Assembly: GCF_000702505.1 (NCBI RefSeq)
Contig: NZ_JNIM01000001.1
Span: forward strand, 2,852,001 to 2,916,000
From: Thermogemmatispora carboxidivorans
GTDB lineage: Bacteria; Chloroflexota; Ktedonobacteria; Ktedonobacterales; Ktedonobacteraceae
Direction of reading: 5' to 3'
Length of the DNA stretch: 64,000 nt
Position 1 is the stretch's first letter. Every line of letters starts with the position of its first letter. The position numbers were made by a program, and so were the translations under genes. A model generated the notes under the pieces. It searched no databases and was not told where the DNA came from. It saw only the letters and a list, made by a program, of their open reading frames with translations. Shown one piece after another: positions 17,651-25,894 of this stretch.

Positions 17651-18409
17651 ATGCGTCGCTTTGTCACTGAGTTTCGTTTCTTCACCATTTTGGCTTTTCG
17701 CAGCCGCACCTTGCTCTTCTTCAGCTTGCTCGTCCCGACAGGTTCGCTGCTGCTCTTCGGCTTCGTCTTCGGCCAGAACGTCATTCCACTGCCGGGCAGT
17801 GGCGGCGTCTCTTATTCGGTCTGGCTACTGCCGGGGATCATCGTCATGAACATGATCGCTTCCGGTCTTATGGGGAATTCCACAGCCATGATTACCTGGC
17901 GCGAGCGCGGCATCTTCCAGCGCATCCTGGTAACGCCAACGGCGCCCTGGGAGGTCATGCTGGCCCGCGCCTGCACCCAGGTGCTGGTGATCGTCGTTCA
18001 GACCATCGTGGCGATCATTGTCGGCAGTCTGGTCTTTCACTTCACCTTTAACCCGCTCTATGCCCCGCTGAGCTTGCTGTTCATCGTCCTCGGTTCAGCT
18101 GTCTTTCTGCTGCTGGGGCAGGTTATTGCTTCCTTCACGGATCGCGTCGAGATTGGCAATATCATCAGCCAGGGCCTGTATATTCTTCTGACCTTCCTGA
18201 CAGGTATCTTGCTCCCTCTGCAGATTCTGCCAGATATTGTCTCCAAAGTCGCCCCTTTCACTCCCTCCTATATGGTTGCCGAGCTGCTGCGCAGTGCGAT
18301 GCTGCAGGGGAACGCAGGGAGCGCGCCGCTCGCCGATATCGTCGGCTGTCTGTTGTACTGCGCCGCCGCCCTTGGCCTGTCGGCGGCCTTCTTCCGCATG
18401 CTGCGCTAA
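17651..18409 (+). CDS. ABC-2 type exporter permease
   Basis: 252 residues with about six membrane segments, beginning near residue 18 (LAFRSRTLLFFSLLV) and ending near 250. The ABC-2 family region LPGIIVMNMIASGLMGNS is followed by the coupling segment TWRERGIFQRILVTP. The ribosome site AGAGAAAGG precedes the ATG. It lies 80 bp after its ATPase partner and continues the same operon. Confidence 0.87.
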   Translation: MRRFVTEFRFFTILAFRSRTLLFFSLLVPTGSLLLFGFVFGQNVIPLPGSGGVSYSVWLLPGIIVMNMIASGLMGNSTAMITWRERGIFQRILVTPTAPWEVMLARACTQVLVIVVQTIVAIIVGSLVFHFTFNPLYAPLSLLFIVLGSAVFLLLGQVIASFTDRVEIGNIISQGLYILLTFLTGILLPLQILPDIVSKVAPFTPSYMVAELLRSAMLQGNAGSAPLADIVGCLLYCAAALGLSAAFFRMLR

Positions 18410-18428
18410 GGTTTCAGGGGAAGCGACG

Positions 18429-19676
18429 ATGAGCTACACGATCCTGCGCGACGTCCGCCTGATTGAGGGCACGGCAGAGGAAGGTATCAGGGAAGGGTGC
18501 GATCTCTGGCTGCAGGGGGAACGCATCGAGGCCATTACGGAGGCCCGCGAGCGCTGGCCGCTCCGGGGAGAAGGGGAAGAGATTCCTTGTTCTGGCCTCT
18601 ACTGTTTGCCCAGCCTGATCGATATGCACACGCACGTCACCTCGCCCGGCGAGGAGCGTATTCAGAATAGCGATGACTTTCGCCGCCTACTGGCCAGGCA
18701 TGGCCGCCAGGCGCTGGGGGCTGGGGTGACCACGCTGCGCGATCTGGGAGGCTGGCCGGAGGTGCTGCTTCGCCTGCGGGCGAGCGCGGCGCGCAGCCCC
18801 TTCTTTCCCAATCTTGTTGTGGCTGGTCCTTTCCTGACGGCACCCGGCGGCCATCCCACCACCAGCCTCTTTCACGGACTGACGGCGCTGCGGAGAGCGG
18901 CCACCCGTGAGCTGAGTGAGCCAGAGCAGGCGCGCGCTGTGGTCGACCAGCTCGCCGCCAGTGGCGTCGACTTCATCAAGGTCGTCTCCACAGCCTGTTT
19001 GATCGTTCCCCAGGAGGAGACACAGGTCCCCAAGCTGCGCCCCGAGGTCTTTGCGGCGATCGTCGCCGCGGCCCATGCCCACGGCCTGAAGGTCGTTGCT
19101 CATACTATGACGGCGGCAGATGTACGTGAGGCGGTGCAGGTCGGTTGCGATGGCATCGAGCACGGCATCGTCTGCGACGCTGTCGAGGCAGCTTGCGAGC
19201 CGGAGCTGATCGACCAGCTGCGAGAGCGCCAGATTTGCTATGTGCCGACGCTGGCCGCTATTGAGCAACTGGCGCCTCGCTTCCTGGAGCAGGCGATGCA
19301 CAACGCCAGGTATCTCGCCGAGCATGGGGTACTCATTGGTGTAGGCAGTGACGCCGGCAATCCAGGCGTCCCCTTCGGGACGGGGCTGCTGCGCGAGTGT
19401 GAATTGCTCTTCTCGGCAGGCATTCCGCCAGCGCAGATTATCGCTGGAGCTACCAGCAGCGCCGCGGAGCAGCTCGGGCGCAGCGCGCAATTGGGCCGTC
19501 TCAGCCCCGGCTATCAGGCCGATCTGTTGCTGTTGCGGGCCAATCCACTGGAGCACCCCGGCAATCTCAGGCAGATCGAGGCTGTTTTCAAGGGCGGCTG
19601 TTGCGTGGCTTCACGTCCCGCTTCCGTTTTTCGCCGTCAGCGTCCATCAGCTTCTTTCCAGGAGTCCCTTTCGTGA
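18429..19676 (+). CDS. Metal-dependent amidohydrolase (imidazolonepropionase/dipeptidase-like)
   Basis: 415 residues from the ATG at 18429. A longer frame upstream overlaps the permease and lacks a ribosome site. Amidohydrolase superfamily features are IDMHTHV (His-x-His), VDFIKVV (candidate bridging Lys), VVAHTMTAADV, DGIEHGI and VGSDAGNPG (the catalytic Asp). The substrate cannot be read from sequence. Being inside the RiPP operon, it may trim peptides, such as the released leader or a C-terminal residue, or hydrolyse an amide. The next gene overlaps by 4 bp. Confidence 0.75.
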   Translation: MSYTILRDVRLIEGTAEEGIREGCDLWLQGERIEAITEARERWPLRGEGEEIPCSGLYCLPSLIDMHTHVTSPGEERIQNSDDFRRLLARHGRQALGAGVTTLRDLGGWPEVLLRLRASAARSPFFPNLVVAGPFLTAPGGHPTTSLFHGLTALRRAATRELSEPEQARAVVDQLAASGVDFIKVVSTACLIVPQEETQVPKLRPEVFAAIVAAAHAHGLKVVAHTMTAADVREAVQVGCDGIEHGIVCDAVEAACEPELIDQLRERQICYVPTLAAIEQLAPRFLEQAMHNARYLAEHGVLIGVGSDAGNPGVPFGTGLLRECELLFSAGIPPAQIIAGATSSAAEQLGRSAQLGRLSPGYQADLLLLRANPLEHPGNLRQIEAVFKGGCCVASRPASVFRRQRPSASFQESLS

Positions 19677-20200
19677 GTCACGAGAATCTGCTTCCGCTTT
19701 CTTCTCGCCGCGATCGTCAGGGCCGACCCAGCTTCAATTTGCTGGGCGTTGCCGAGGGCCTGTTTGCCCTGGGGACGCTGGCGCTGCTGATTTCGGTCTT
19801 TCTGCCCTGGCGCTCGACCGTGCTCAATCGCCCTGGCGAGCCTGTGCTGGTGCTCAGTGGCTGGCAAACCGGCCTGTCAGGTGGCCAGGGTCTCTGTCTG
19901 CTGGCGATCGTTGTCCTGGTCCTCTTGCTGGCACTCAGGCGCTGGCTGGCGCCTGGCTGGCGCGCCATCGGGGAGACCGTGGCAGCTGTGCTGCTGGGGA
20001 TCATCACCGTGGTGACCTTCAAGGACGTGCTCGATTTCTATAGCGGGTCACTGGCCCTTTCGATTAAGCGCAGCGTGCTGGGGGCCGGCTTTTATGTGGC
20101 TATGCTGGGCCTCGATCTTCTTTTGGTGGCCTGTTTCCTGCTGATAAGGCAACGTCAGCGTCTGGGAACTCCTGCCCCTGACCAACGATCAGAGCGCTAA
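19673..20200 (+). CDS. Small four-helix membrane protein of the RiPP operon
   Basis: 175 residues from the GTG at 19673, which overlaps the amidohydrolase stop (GTGA), with CCAGGAG upstream. Four hydrophobic segments are visible, near residues 22-42, 62-84, 95-115 and 128-150 (for example GLCLLAIVVLVLLLALR). I recognise no family. Translational coupling to the cluster suggests a role in immunity, transport or membrane anchoring of the amidohydrolase. This is inference. Confidence 0.65.
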   Translation: MSHENLLPLSSRRDRQGRPSFNLLGVAEGLFALGTLALLISVFLPWRSTVLNRPGEPVLVLSGWQTGLSGGQGLCLLAIVVLVLLLALRRWLAPGWRAIGETVAAVLLGIITVVTFKDVLDFYSGSLALSIKRSVLGAGFYVAMLGLDLLLVACFLLIRQRQRLGTPAPDQRSER

Positions 20201-20585
20201 GGGCAGAACAGCCCTACTGCTGGCCTGCGCTCCCGGCTTCCGGCTGCCTGACACCTCCCTGCCAGGAGGAGCCTCCACCCCAGCCAGTTCCTGAGCGGGA
20301 AGCCCTCGGGGCTGGCTGGGAGCGCTTCCGCGGCCAGTTGGTCAGGCTGCCGGCCAGGGAAGAACGGGCGGTCGCTACCGTCGCTGCCGTCAACCAGGGC
20401 TGTCAGCAGAGTGTGACCTATTTCATAGGCGGGGGCGCCACACTGTGGTAATCTATAAGAAAGGCGACGCTGAGGAATAATGCTGGCGTGAAAACCGAAC
20501 CGTATCGGCTCCTTTGCTTGCTTTTCAGATTTCATAGAATCTCATTTATTCATGTCTCATCCTCAAAAAGAACAGGATATTCTTC
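20201..20585. other. Intergenic region after the RiPP operon
   Basis: 385 bp without a supported gene. A 9-bp inverted repeat, CCCAGCCAG/CTGGCTGGG (20279-20287 and 20312-20320, 24-nt loop), could be a factor-dependent terminator or a structured RNA. It lacks a T-run. The right end should contain the lipoprotein promoter, but I see no good consensus. Confidence 0.35.
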
Positions 20586-21452
20586 ATGAAAAAGAGTACC
20601 CGGCCAATCGTTCTTTTGTTGTTGGCGTTGGCCTTTCTGGCGGGTTGCAGCGGGAGCCCGGCCAGCTCTCCCAGCACGGGAGGCGCCGCCTCTCCGCCGC
20701 CCACAAGTGCCTCTTCGACCGCCAGCACGACCCCTACATCGACCGCGACAGGGCAGCAGACTCCTTTCAAAATCACAGCGGTAGATATGGCAGTCAGCCC
20801 GGCCTCGATCGCGGGCCAGACCTGCGGTACTGCCCTGACGGTGACCTACAAGGCTACCTTCCACGCCGTTCCTGATCAGAGCGCTCCTCATACTGTGCAA
20901 TTCGCGTATACTATGAATAACGGGCGCGGCGAACAGAGCGCCAGTCTGCAGTTTTCGCCAGGGGAGACGACCAAGACCTTCACCTTCAGCTGGCATGGTT
21001 CCCTGCCGCTTGATCATACGGCACCCGGCGCGGGGGGCGTCCTTGTCATCAGCCCCAATCAGCTCATCTCAACGCTGGTGAAGCCAGCCGGACAGTGCTC
21101 GCCGGCACCCTTTCACGTGACCTCGGTTAGTATGAGCGTCAGCCCAAGCACTATCAGTGGTGTCCACTGCGGCACGAAGCTGACGGTGACTTATACGGCC
21201 ACCTTCCATATCGCTCCCGGGAGCGAGGGCGGGATCATCAAGTTTGGCTATACCGTTGATAATGGGCGCAGCGGCGGCGACAAGACGCAGACGCTCACGG
21301 TTGGCCCAGGAGTCACCACGCAGACCTATTCCTTCACCTGGAGCGGGGCCTTGCCAGCTGATCATACCTTCCCCGAGCCGGGCGGGGTGCTCGTCTCCAG
21401 TCCGAACGTGGTACACTCGCCGCTGCTTGGACCAGGCGGCCAGTGCAGCTAA
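20586..21452 (+). CDS. Lipoprotein with two internal repeats
   Basis: 288 residues with an export signal MKKSTRPIVLLLLALAFLAG and lipobox Cys21 (LAGC), then a Ser/Thr/Pro-rich linker to about residue 58. Two homologous modules of about 110 residues follow. Each begins with a (V)SPxxI motif, a Cys and LTVTYxATFH, and includes a G(Y)TxxNGR segment and a buried-Trp SFTWSG or SFSWHG strand. They end at QCS. Each module has two Cys that could form a disulfide. The pattern suggests an Ig-like beta sandwich on the outer face of the membrane. The function is unknown. It may belong to the RiPP locus as an immunity or sensing protein. Confidence 0.75.
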   Translation: MKKSTRPIVLLLLALAFLAGCSGSPASSPSTGGAASPPPTSASSTASTTPTSTATGQQTPFKITAVDMAVSPASIAGQTCGTALTVTYKATFHAVPDQSAPHTVQFAYTMNNGRGEQSASLQFSPGETTKTFTFSWHGSLPLDHTAPGAGGVLVISPNQLISTLVKPAGQCSPAPFHVTSVSMSVSPSTISGVHCGTKLTVTYTATFHIAPGSEGGIIKFGYTVDNGRSGGDKTQTLTVGPGVTTQTYSFTWSGALPADHTFPEPGGVLVSSPNVVHSPLLGPGGQCS

Positions 21453-21507
21453 GGGCCTGGGCAGCCCCAAGATCCCTGCACACAGCCCATGCACGGTCTT
21501 GGCGTCT

Positions 21508-21606
21508 TTAGGAAGCAGCTTCGCCGGCAGAGCCCAGGTGGATCTGCCGGTCGGCTATCGTGGCGATCTGTGGGTCGTGGGTGGCCACGAGGACCATGTC
21601 TACTCC
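21508..21606 (-). pseudogene. Remnant of an ABC transporter ATPase C-terminus
   Basis: The minus strand reads VLVATHDPQIATIADRQIHL and ends shortly after. This is the H-loop and tail (THDPxIAxxADRxIxL) of a MacB/LolD-type ABC ATPase. No Walker A, signature or Walker B is present upstream in any frame, so only the last 33 codons survive. It looks like a deletion scar. Confidence 0.6.
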
Positions 21607-21744
21607 AGAGCCAGGCGGAGATCGCAGTGAGCGGCGGCGCTGCCATGCCGTGCCGCGACCCCCGCCAAAAACGGACGCTGTTGTCTCGCGATGGCCACAG
21701 CCTCTTTTCAGACGGCGCGCATTCACAGGCTGACCGGGCAGCCG

Positions 21745-22695
21745 TTAGCCGGCTGCTGGGGAGGTTTCTGGATGCGTATGCGTGGCCGGCTTCTGACCCC
21801 AGACGGTCAGCAAAGTCCAGAGGGCGCAGAAGTCATCGGCCTGCATCTCGGCAACGGTCTGCTGATAGAGGGCGGCCAGCTCCTCGGCTGTCGCTACGCC
21901 TATCTTCGCCAGGAATGGCTGCACCAGCTCCAGCCCGATGAGATAGTCCTTAAAGACGGGATAGTGTCCCTCGGTTCCCATTGACCACTCGATAGCGCTG
22001 GCGCGGAGCCGCACGCGCTCAAAACCAGCCTGCCGCACCAGCCGCGGCAGGACCGGGGTAATGCCGATGTGGCGCCCATCGGGCGAGAAGCTCTGGCCCG
22101 CCCGTTTAAGGGCCTCGGTTCCCAAGGCGCTGAAGCGTTCGAAGGCGAGGCTACTGGTGAGCGGCGGCTCTGTTTCGGTACAGCGCAGGATGCCGCCCGG
22201 CCTGAGCAGGCGGAAGCATTCGGCGAGCAGTCGCGGCCAGGCCGCTGGCAGCATGAAGCCGAAGAGGAGCCGCCCATTGATCAGGTCAAAGGAGTGGTCA
22301 GGGAAAGGCAGAGGGTCCATGACGTTGCCCACCTGGAAGTGGGCATTCTCCAGGCCACGTGACCAGGCTTGCGCGTTGGCATACTCGACGACTGACGGGC
22401 TGATGTCGATGCCGAAGATCTCCGCCTTGGGGAAGCGAAAGGCCAGCTCTAAGGCCCAACCGCCCGGGCCACAGGCCAGATCGAGGACACGGCCCGTCTC
22501 GGGGAGGCTGATCCCTTCCTCCGGCAAGAGGCCCCCCATCGCCTCCGTGAGTAGCCGATCCTGCTGCATCAGGCGGGCCAGCTCGGCAGTCTGCTCGGAA
22601 TCGATGATGTAGGTGTTCCTGACGGTCGTGGAAGCTGTCGAGGGGGGAGACCCCGCCTGGCTGACCGGGGCGGCTGCTGCATCTGGCTCGTTCAT
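21745..22695 (-). CDS. Class I SAM-dependent methyltransferase
   Basis: 316 residues from the ATG at 22695, which follows AAAGGAG. A longer frame runs through the promoter palindrome. Motif I is LDLACGPGGWALELA, the acidic SAM-ribose residue lies in IFGIDISPS, and a post-II segment reads FDLINGRLLFGFML. The substrate is unknown. The protein resembles the second methyltransferase at 54975-55919 in layout (AAWPRLL and AAWPRVV at matching places), so the two are probably paralogues. It is separate from the RiPP operon and on the opposite strand. Confidence 0.8.
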   Translation of the reverse strand: MNEPDAAAAPVSQAGSPPSTASTTVRNTYIIDSEQTAELARLMQQDRLLTEAMGGLLPEEGISLPETGRVLDLACGPGGWALELAFRFPKAEIFGIDISPSVVEYANAQAWSRGLENAHFQVGNVMDPLPFPDHSFDLINGRLLFGFMLPAAWPRLLAECFRLLRPGGILRCTETEPPLTSSLAFERFSALGTEALKRAGQSFSPDGRHIGITPVLPRLVRQAGFERVRLRASAIEWSMGTEGHYPVFKDYLIGLELVQPFLAKIGVATAEELAALYQQTVAEMQADDFCALWTLLTVWGQKPATHTHPETSPAAG

Positions 22696-22754
22696 GAAGG
22701 CTCCTTTCTGCATGCTGGTCGTTCTGTCCCCTCGGAAGAGGGCAAGTCGCGTTA

Positions 22755-22783
22755 CGGTGAGTGTCACCGCTGTTTCTAGTATA
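22755..22783 (-). promoter_or_regulatory. Methyltransferase promoter with perfect palindrome
   Basis: A minus-strand -10 box TATACT (22783-22778) is followed after 8 bp by the palindrome CGGTGA-GTG-TCACCG (22769-22755), placed at the expected transcription start. The -35 region is weak (AGACAA, 22806-22801). A weak promoter with an operator at +1 suggests repression by a dimeric regulator of unknown identity. Confidence 0.5.
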
Positions 22784-23180
22784 GTCGATCGATGCGCCCG
22801 TTGTCTGCTATCTCTTGCTATCAGTATGAGCACCGGCTTTCGCCCGACGGGCGCCTCCAGGGCGCTTTCTTGGGGTCACGCAGCATAGAAGCCGCTCCCG
22901 CTCTCTCCAGTAGGTGACGTGGGCAGCAGGGGCAAGCGCCCTGGTCGTTCGCTCGCTCGGCGTCGAGGACCGCACAAATGAGGGTTGTATGGTCAAAAAA
23001 AAAGTGCTGGTGCTTCTCTATAGAGATACTACTCCAATAATTAAAAAAGATGCATTATTGGCATTTGTCAGCAACTCTGTACTCAGTCAACCACAACAAA
23101 GTTAGACAAAATATGATAATTATTTATATAGATTACTATCAAAGTATTTTAAATTTTAAAATTATTTTTGTCTTTTTATA
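22784..23180. other. Intergenic region with an AT-rich patch
   Basis: From about 22980 to 23190 the DNA is strikingly AT-rich against its GC-rich surroundings. It includes ATTATTTATATAGATTAC and a run of T/A blocks ending beside the TetR stop codon. A 38-codon frame at 22989-23105 has no ribosome site. The patch may carry a terminator for the TetR gene or be a foreign insertion. Confidence 0.45.
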
Positions 23181-23798
23181 TTACTCGGGCAAAAGAAATG
23201 CATCGAAGCCTAGGGCATGATAGTATCCGTAAAGGGCAAAACGGAGAAACCAACTTGCCATCTGTGTGGGGGTATACTGCTGTTCACCTTCGAGCCACCA
23301 GGTAACCATGCCAATAAAGGCGTTCGATACTGCAGCAATGGCGATTGCGGAAGGCATTCTGTACCGATGGAATGGTTGCCGCGATGCCTCAAGGCGCTTG
23401 TACACCAGGTCTGCAATATACTCACACATCTGCGCCACAAACCAGGGGCTCCCACGCTTACCGAGCAGAGCCCGATACATCCTGGCATGCTCAGCGAAGT
23501 GCTCAAAGAGCTTGACCCACATCTGAGGGGGCTGTTCAGGATCAACACGCCCTGGCCCCTCTTGCGGTATCCCGAGGCTTTGGGAAAGCTCATCAATCGC
23601 TTCCTTGAAGATGCTCGTCACCAAGTCATACTTATCTTGATAATGGAGATAGAACGTCGTGCGATTGACCATCGCTCGCTCGGCAATGTCACCCACGGTC
23701 ACCGCATCAAAACCGCGTTCTTCGACGAGTGCAATAAGCGCTTTGCGCAACATCATCTGCGTCCGCCTCACTCGCAAATCGGTCTTCTTTCTCGTCAA
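23181..23798 (-). CDS. TetR/AcrR family transcriptional regulator
   Basis: 205 residues. The N-terminal helix-turn-helix is clear: RKALIALVEERGFDAVTVGDIAERAMVNRTTFYLHYQDKYDL in outline (about residues 17-59). It is followed by a C-terminal helical ligand-binding domain. Translation likely begins at the TTG at 23798, 5 nt after AAGGAGG. It is divergent from the hydrolase at 23973, with a perfect 28-bp palindrome between them, so it probably represses both itself and the hydrolase. Confidence 0.85.
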   Translation of the reverse strand: MTRKKTDLRVRRTQMMLRKALIALVEERGFDAVTVGDIAERAMVNRTTFYLHYQDKYDLVTSIFKEAIDELSQSLGIPQEGPGRVDPEQPPQMWVKLFEHFAEHARMYRALLGKRGSPWFVAQMCEYIADLVYKRLEASRQPFHRYRMPSAIAIAAVSNAFIGMVTWWLEGEQQYTPTQMASWFLRFALYGYYHALGFDAFLLPE

Positions 23799-23864
23799 AA
23801 TGTCCTCCTTGTCGAATATTCAACAGATCTGAAGAATTGATGAGTGAGAGGAAAGGCTTCCAAG

Positions 23865-23892
23865 GCTATACTGTTTCTCACAACAGTATAGC
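23865..23892. promoter_or_regulatory. Perfect 28-bp palindrome, TetR operator
   Basis: GCTATACTGTT-TCTCAC-AACAGTATAGC has 11-bp perfect arms. TATAC(T) elements lie in both arms, so the operator overlaps -10-like sequences on each strand. On the minus strand TTGCTA, 18 bp, TATAGC is a plausible promoter for the TetR gene. The location between divergent regulator and hydrolase genes supports autorepression. Confidence 0.75.
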
Positions 23893-23972
23893 AAATATCC
23901 GACAGACTGTTGTGTGATGTTGTGAGCTGAGGGCCACCTGAGCCTTGAGAGAAACGAGAAAGGGAGAACCTC

Positions 23973-25187
23973 ATGTCATCAAATCCACTGCAGCTAGAAG
24001 CCAGTGACGGTCGTCTGCACCTGGCGGCCAGTGAGTTAGTCGATTTCCAGTATCTTCGAACCCTGGCTTACGAATTGTATGGCGCGGCATCGGTTGGCGA
24101 GGTGTTGAGAGCCGCCCATGACATCGCCCGCAAGGGAGGGACAAGAGACGTCTACATCGACACCTGGGCCGAGCAGGGACGGCACAATGCCAGGAGAGCA
24201 CAAGAAGCGTTGGCGCTGGGGCAGCACCAGACGGCACGGACCCACTTCTTGCGAGCGTACAACTACTTGCGCGCTGCAGAGTTCTTCTTCGACCGGCGCG
24301 ACCGAGCCAACTTCGACGCCATCTACTTTGAAAGTGTCGCCGCCTTCGATCAAGCCATTGCCCTGTTTGAGATGCCGGTCGAGAAAATCGACATTCCCTT
24401 CGAGAACGGCGTCAGCATGCCCGGGTACTTCTTCAAGGCAGGGAAGGACGACCAACCCCGCGCGACGGTAATCTTGAGCGGCGGAGGCGATGGGCATGGA
24501 GAGGAGACCTACTTTCTTGGCGGCGTTCCCGAAGCCCTTGCACGGGGCCTGAACGTTCTGCTCTTTCACGGCCCTGGTCAGCGAGGTCTTCTGCATCGCC
24601 ATCCCGACCAGGTCATGCGCGTCGACGCAGAGATCCCCTTTGGAGCTGTGGTTGAGTATGCCCTCTCGCGTCGCGACGTCGATCACAGGAGGCTGGCGCT
24701 CTATGGGATGAGCTTCGGGGGCTATCTCGCACCCCGAGCCGCCGCTCACGATGCACGAATCAAAGCCCTGATCGCCAACGCCCCCATCCGCAATTTTTAC
24801 GATCTGTTGAGCAAGCAGGCGCAGGAAGCGGAGGCTCGCGGCGAGCAGGCGCCGGTCTCAGACTGGGCCTGGGAGGCCATGATAGACAACTATATGCTCT
24901 GGAACAATGGAGCCAGTTCGTTTCCAGATTTTGTCGCCAAGGCCTGGGCCTACACCCTGGAAGGACTAGAACAGAAGATTACCTGTCCCACCCTGGTCCT
25001 GTCAGCAGAAGGGGAAGGAGCTGAAGCGAGAGCACAGGCCCAGCAATTTTATGAAGCACTGCAGTGCCCGAAATCCTTTCACGCTCTTTCCATCGCTGAT
25101 GGGGCCGATGGCCACTGTGGACTCAACAACATTGCCTTGACCTCAGCCCTGGTCTACGATTGGGTCACTGGGATCTTTGGCCGGTAA
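23973..25187 (+). CDS. Alpha/beta hydrolase, FrsA / dihydroxypseudooxynicotine-hydrolase-like
   Basis: 404 residues. An N-terminal helical part (about 25-135) is followed by an alpha/beta hydrolase core. SGGGDGHGEE (about 169) provides the oxyanion region, GMSFGG holds nucleophile Ser247, and DGADGHCG near 379 holds the catalytic His. This arrangement matches DUF1100-type esterases and C-C hydrolases. The substrate is unknown. Divergent TetR control suggests induction by a small aromatic or xenobiotic compound. The start follows AGAAAGGGAG. Confidence 0.8.
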   Translation: MSSNPLQLEASDGRLHLAASELVDFQYLRTLAYELYGAASVGEVLRAAHDIARKGGTRDVYIDTWAEQGRHNARRAQEALALGQHQTARTHFLRAYNYLRAAEFFFDRRDRANFDAIYFESVAAFDQAIALFEMPVEKIDIPFENGVSMPGYFFKAGKDDQPRATVILSGGGDGHGEETYFLGGVPEALARGLNVLLFHGPGQRGLLHRHPDQVMRVDAEIPFGAVVEYALSRRDVDHRRLALYGMSFGGYLAPRAAAHDARIKALIANAPIRNFYDLLSKQAQEAEARGEQAPVSDWAWEAMIDNYMLWNNGASSFPDFVAKAWAYTLEGLEQKITCPTLVLSAEGEGAEARAQAQQFYEALQCPKSFHALSIADGADGHCGLNNIALTSALVYDWVTGIFGR

Positions 25188-25332
25188 CGGCCCCAGCGCG
25201 CAATCGGCAAGCGGGTGCTTCGCCTGACGAGATAACAGGAGAGCTATTCTTTTCGAGGATCACTGCGTCAGCAGCCAGCCAGGCGCAATGATCCTCAAAG
25301 TGACGAGCACATACCTCAAGAAGAAAGGATAT

Positions 25333-25360
25333 CTCCTTTATAATAAGGAGCTTCTTTATT
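25333..25360 (+). terminator. Possible terminator after the hydrolase gene
   Basis: A short stem CTCCTT/AAGGAG (25333-25350, loop TATAAT) is followed by a T-rich tract, CTTCTTTATT. It lies 145 bp after the hydrolase stop and just before convergent genes. The stem is only 6 bp, so this is weak. Confidence 0.3.
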
Positions 25361-25398
25361 CAAAAAGCAAGCGATAAGTTACTGCCACAGCGAGCCTC

Positions 25399-25866
25399 TC
25401 ACGAGGAAGGCGGCGGTTGCACCAGCTCCAGGGTAATGCCGTCCGGATCTAGCAAATAGATGGAGTAACCACCTTTGTTGACTCCCTCGGTGATGGCATT
25501 GGGCGTCTCAGACTTGAAACGCACGCCCATCCCCTGCAGGCGGGCTACTGCGGCATGAATGTCGTCCACCTCAAAAGCCAGGTGCGCAATCCCAACGTTG
25601 TTCGTCGCTAACTCCAGCCGCTGCCCCTGCGGCCACACATACTCAACAAGCTCCAGGTGATGCTGCGAGCGCGTCGGCCCTGCCCCTGGAATGCGCAACT
25701 GTGCCACTTTCAAATGCGCATTCGGGAAGTTTACCAGCCGGCTCGTGTATTCATTCTGTTGAACCTGTCCACGGACAAACTCCAGTCCCAGGACCGTTGT
25801 ATACCACTCCAGCGAGCGTTCCAGATTACTCACTGTAAACGAAAAATGCCACACGCCACTTATCAT
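25399..25866 (-). CDS. VOC (glyoxalase/dioxygenase) family protein
   Basis: 155 residues from the ATG at 25866, behind AAGGAAAGGAAG. The vicinal-oxygen-chelate fold is shown by WHFSFTVSNLERSLEWYTTVLGLE, HLAFEVDDIHAAVARL and a C-terminal DPDGITLELVQPP. His and Glu positions (H6 region, HHLELVEY, LELVQ) are present as metal ligands. It is the last gene of the minus-strand sugar operon, 28 bp after the SDR gene. It could be a lyase, epimerase or ring-opening enzyme in the pathway. Confidence 0.82.
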   Translation of the reverse strand: MISGVWHFSFTVSNLERSLEWYTTVLGLEFVRGQVQQNEYTSRLVNFPNAHLKVAQLRIPGAGPTRSQHHLELVEYVWPQGQRLELATNNVGIAHLAFEVDDIHAAVARLQGMGVRFKSETPNAITEGVNKGGYSIYLLDPDGITLELVQPPPSS

Positions 25867-25894
25867 AGGTCGTCTTCCTTTCCTTGATCGGCAG

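Noticed and set aside
22989..23105. 38-codon plus-strand frame MVKKKVLVLLYRD
   Set aside because: No Shine-Dalgarno sequence, and it lies in AT-rich DNA where short frames of Lys/Leu arise by chance.
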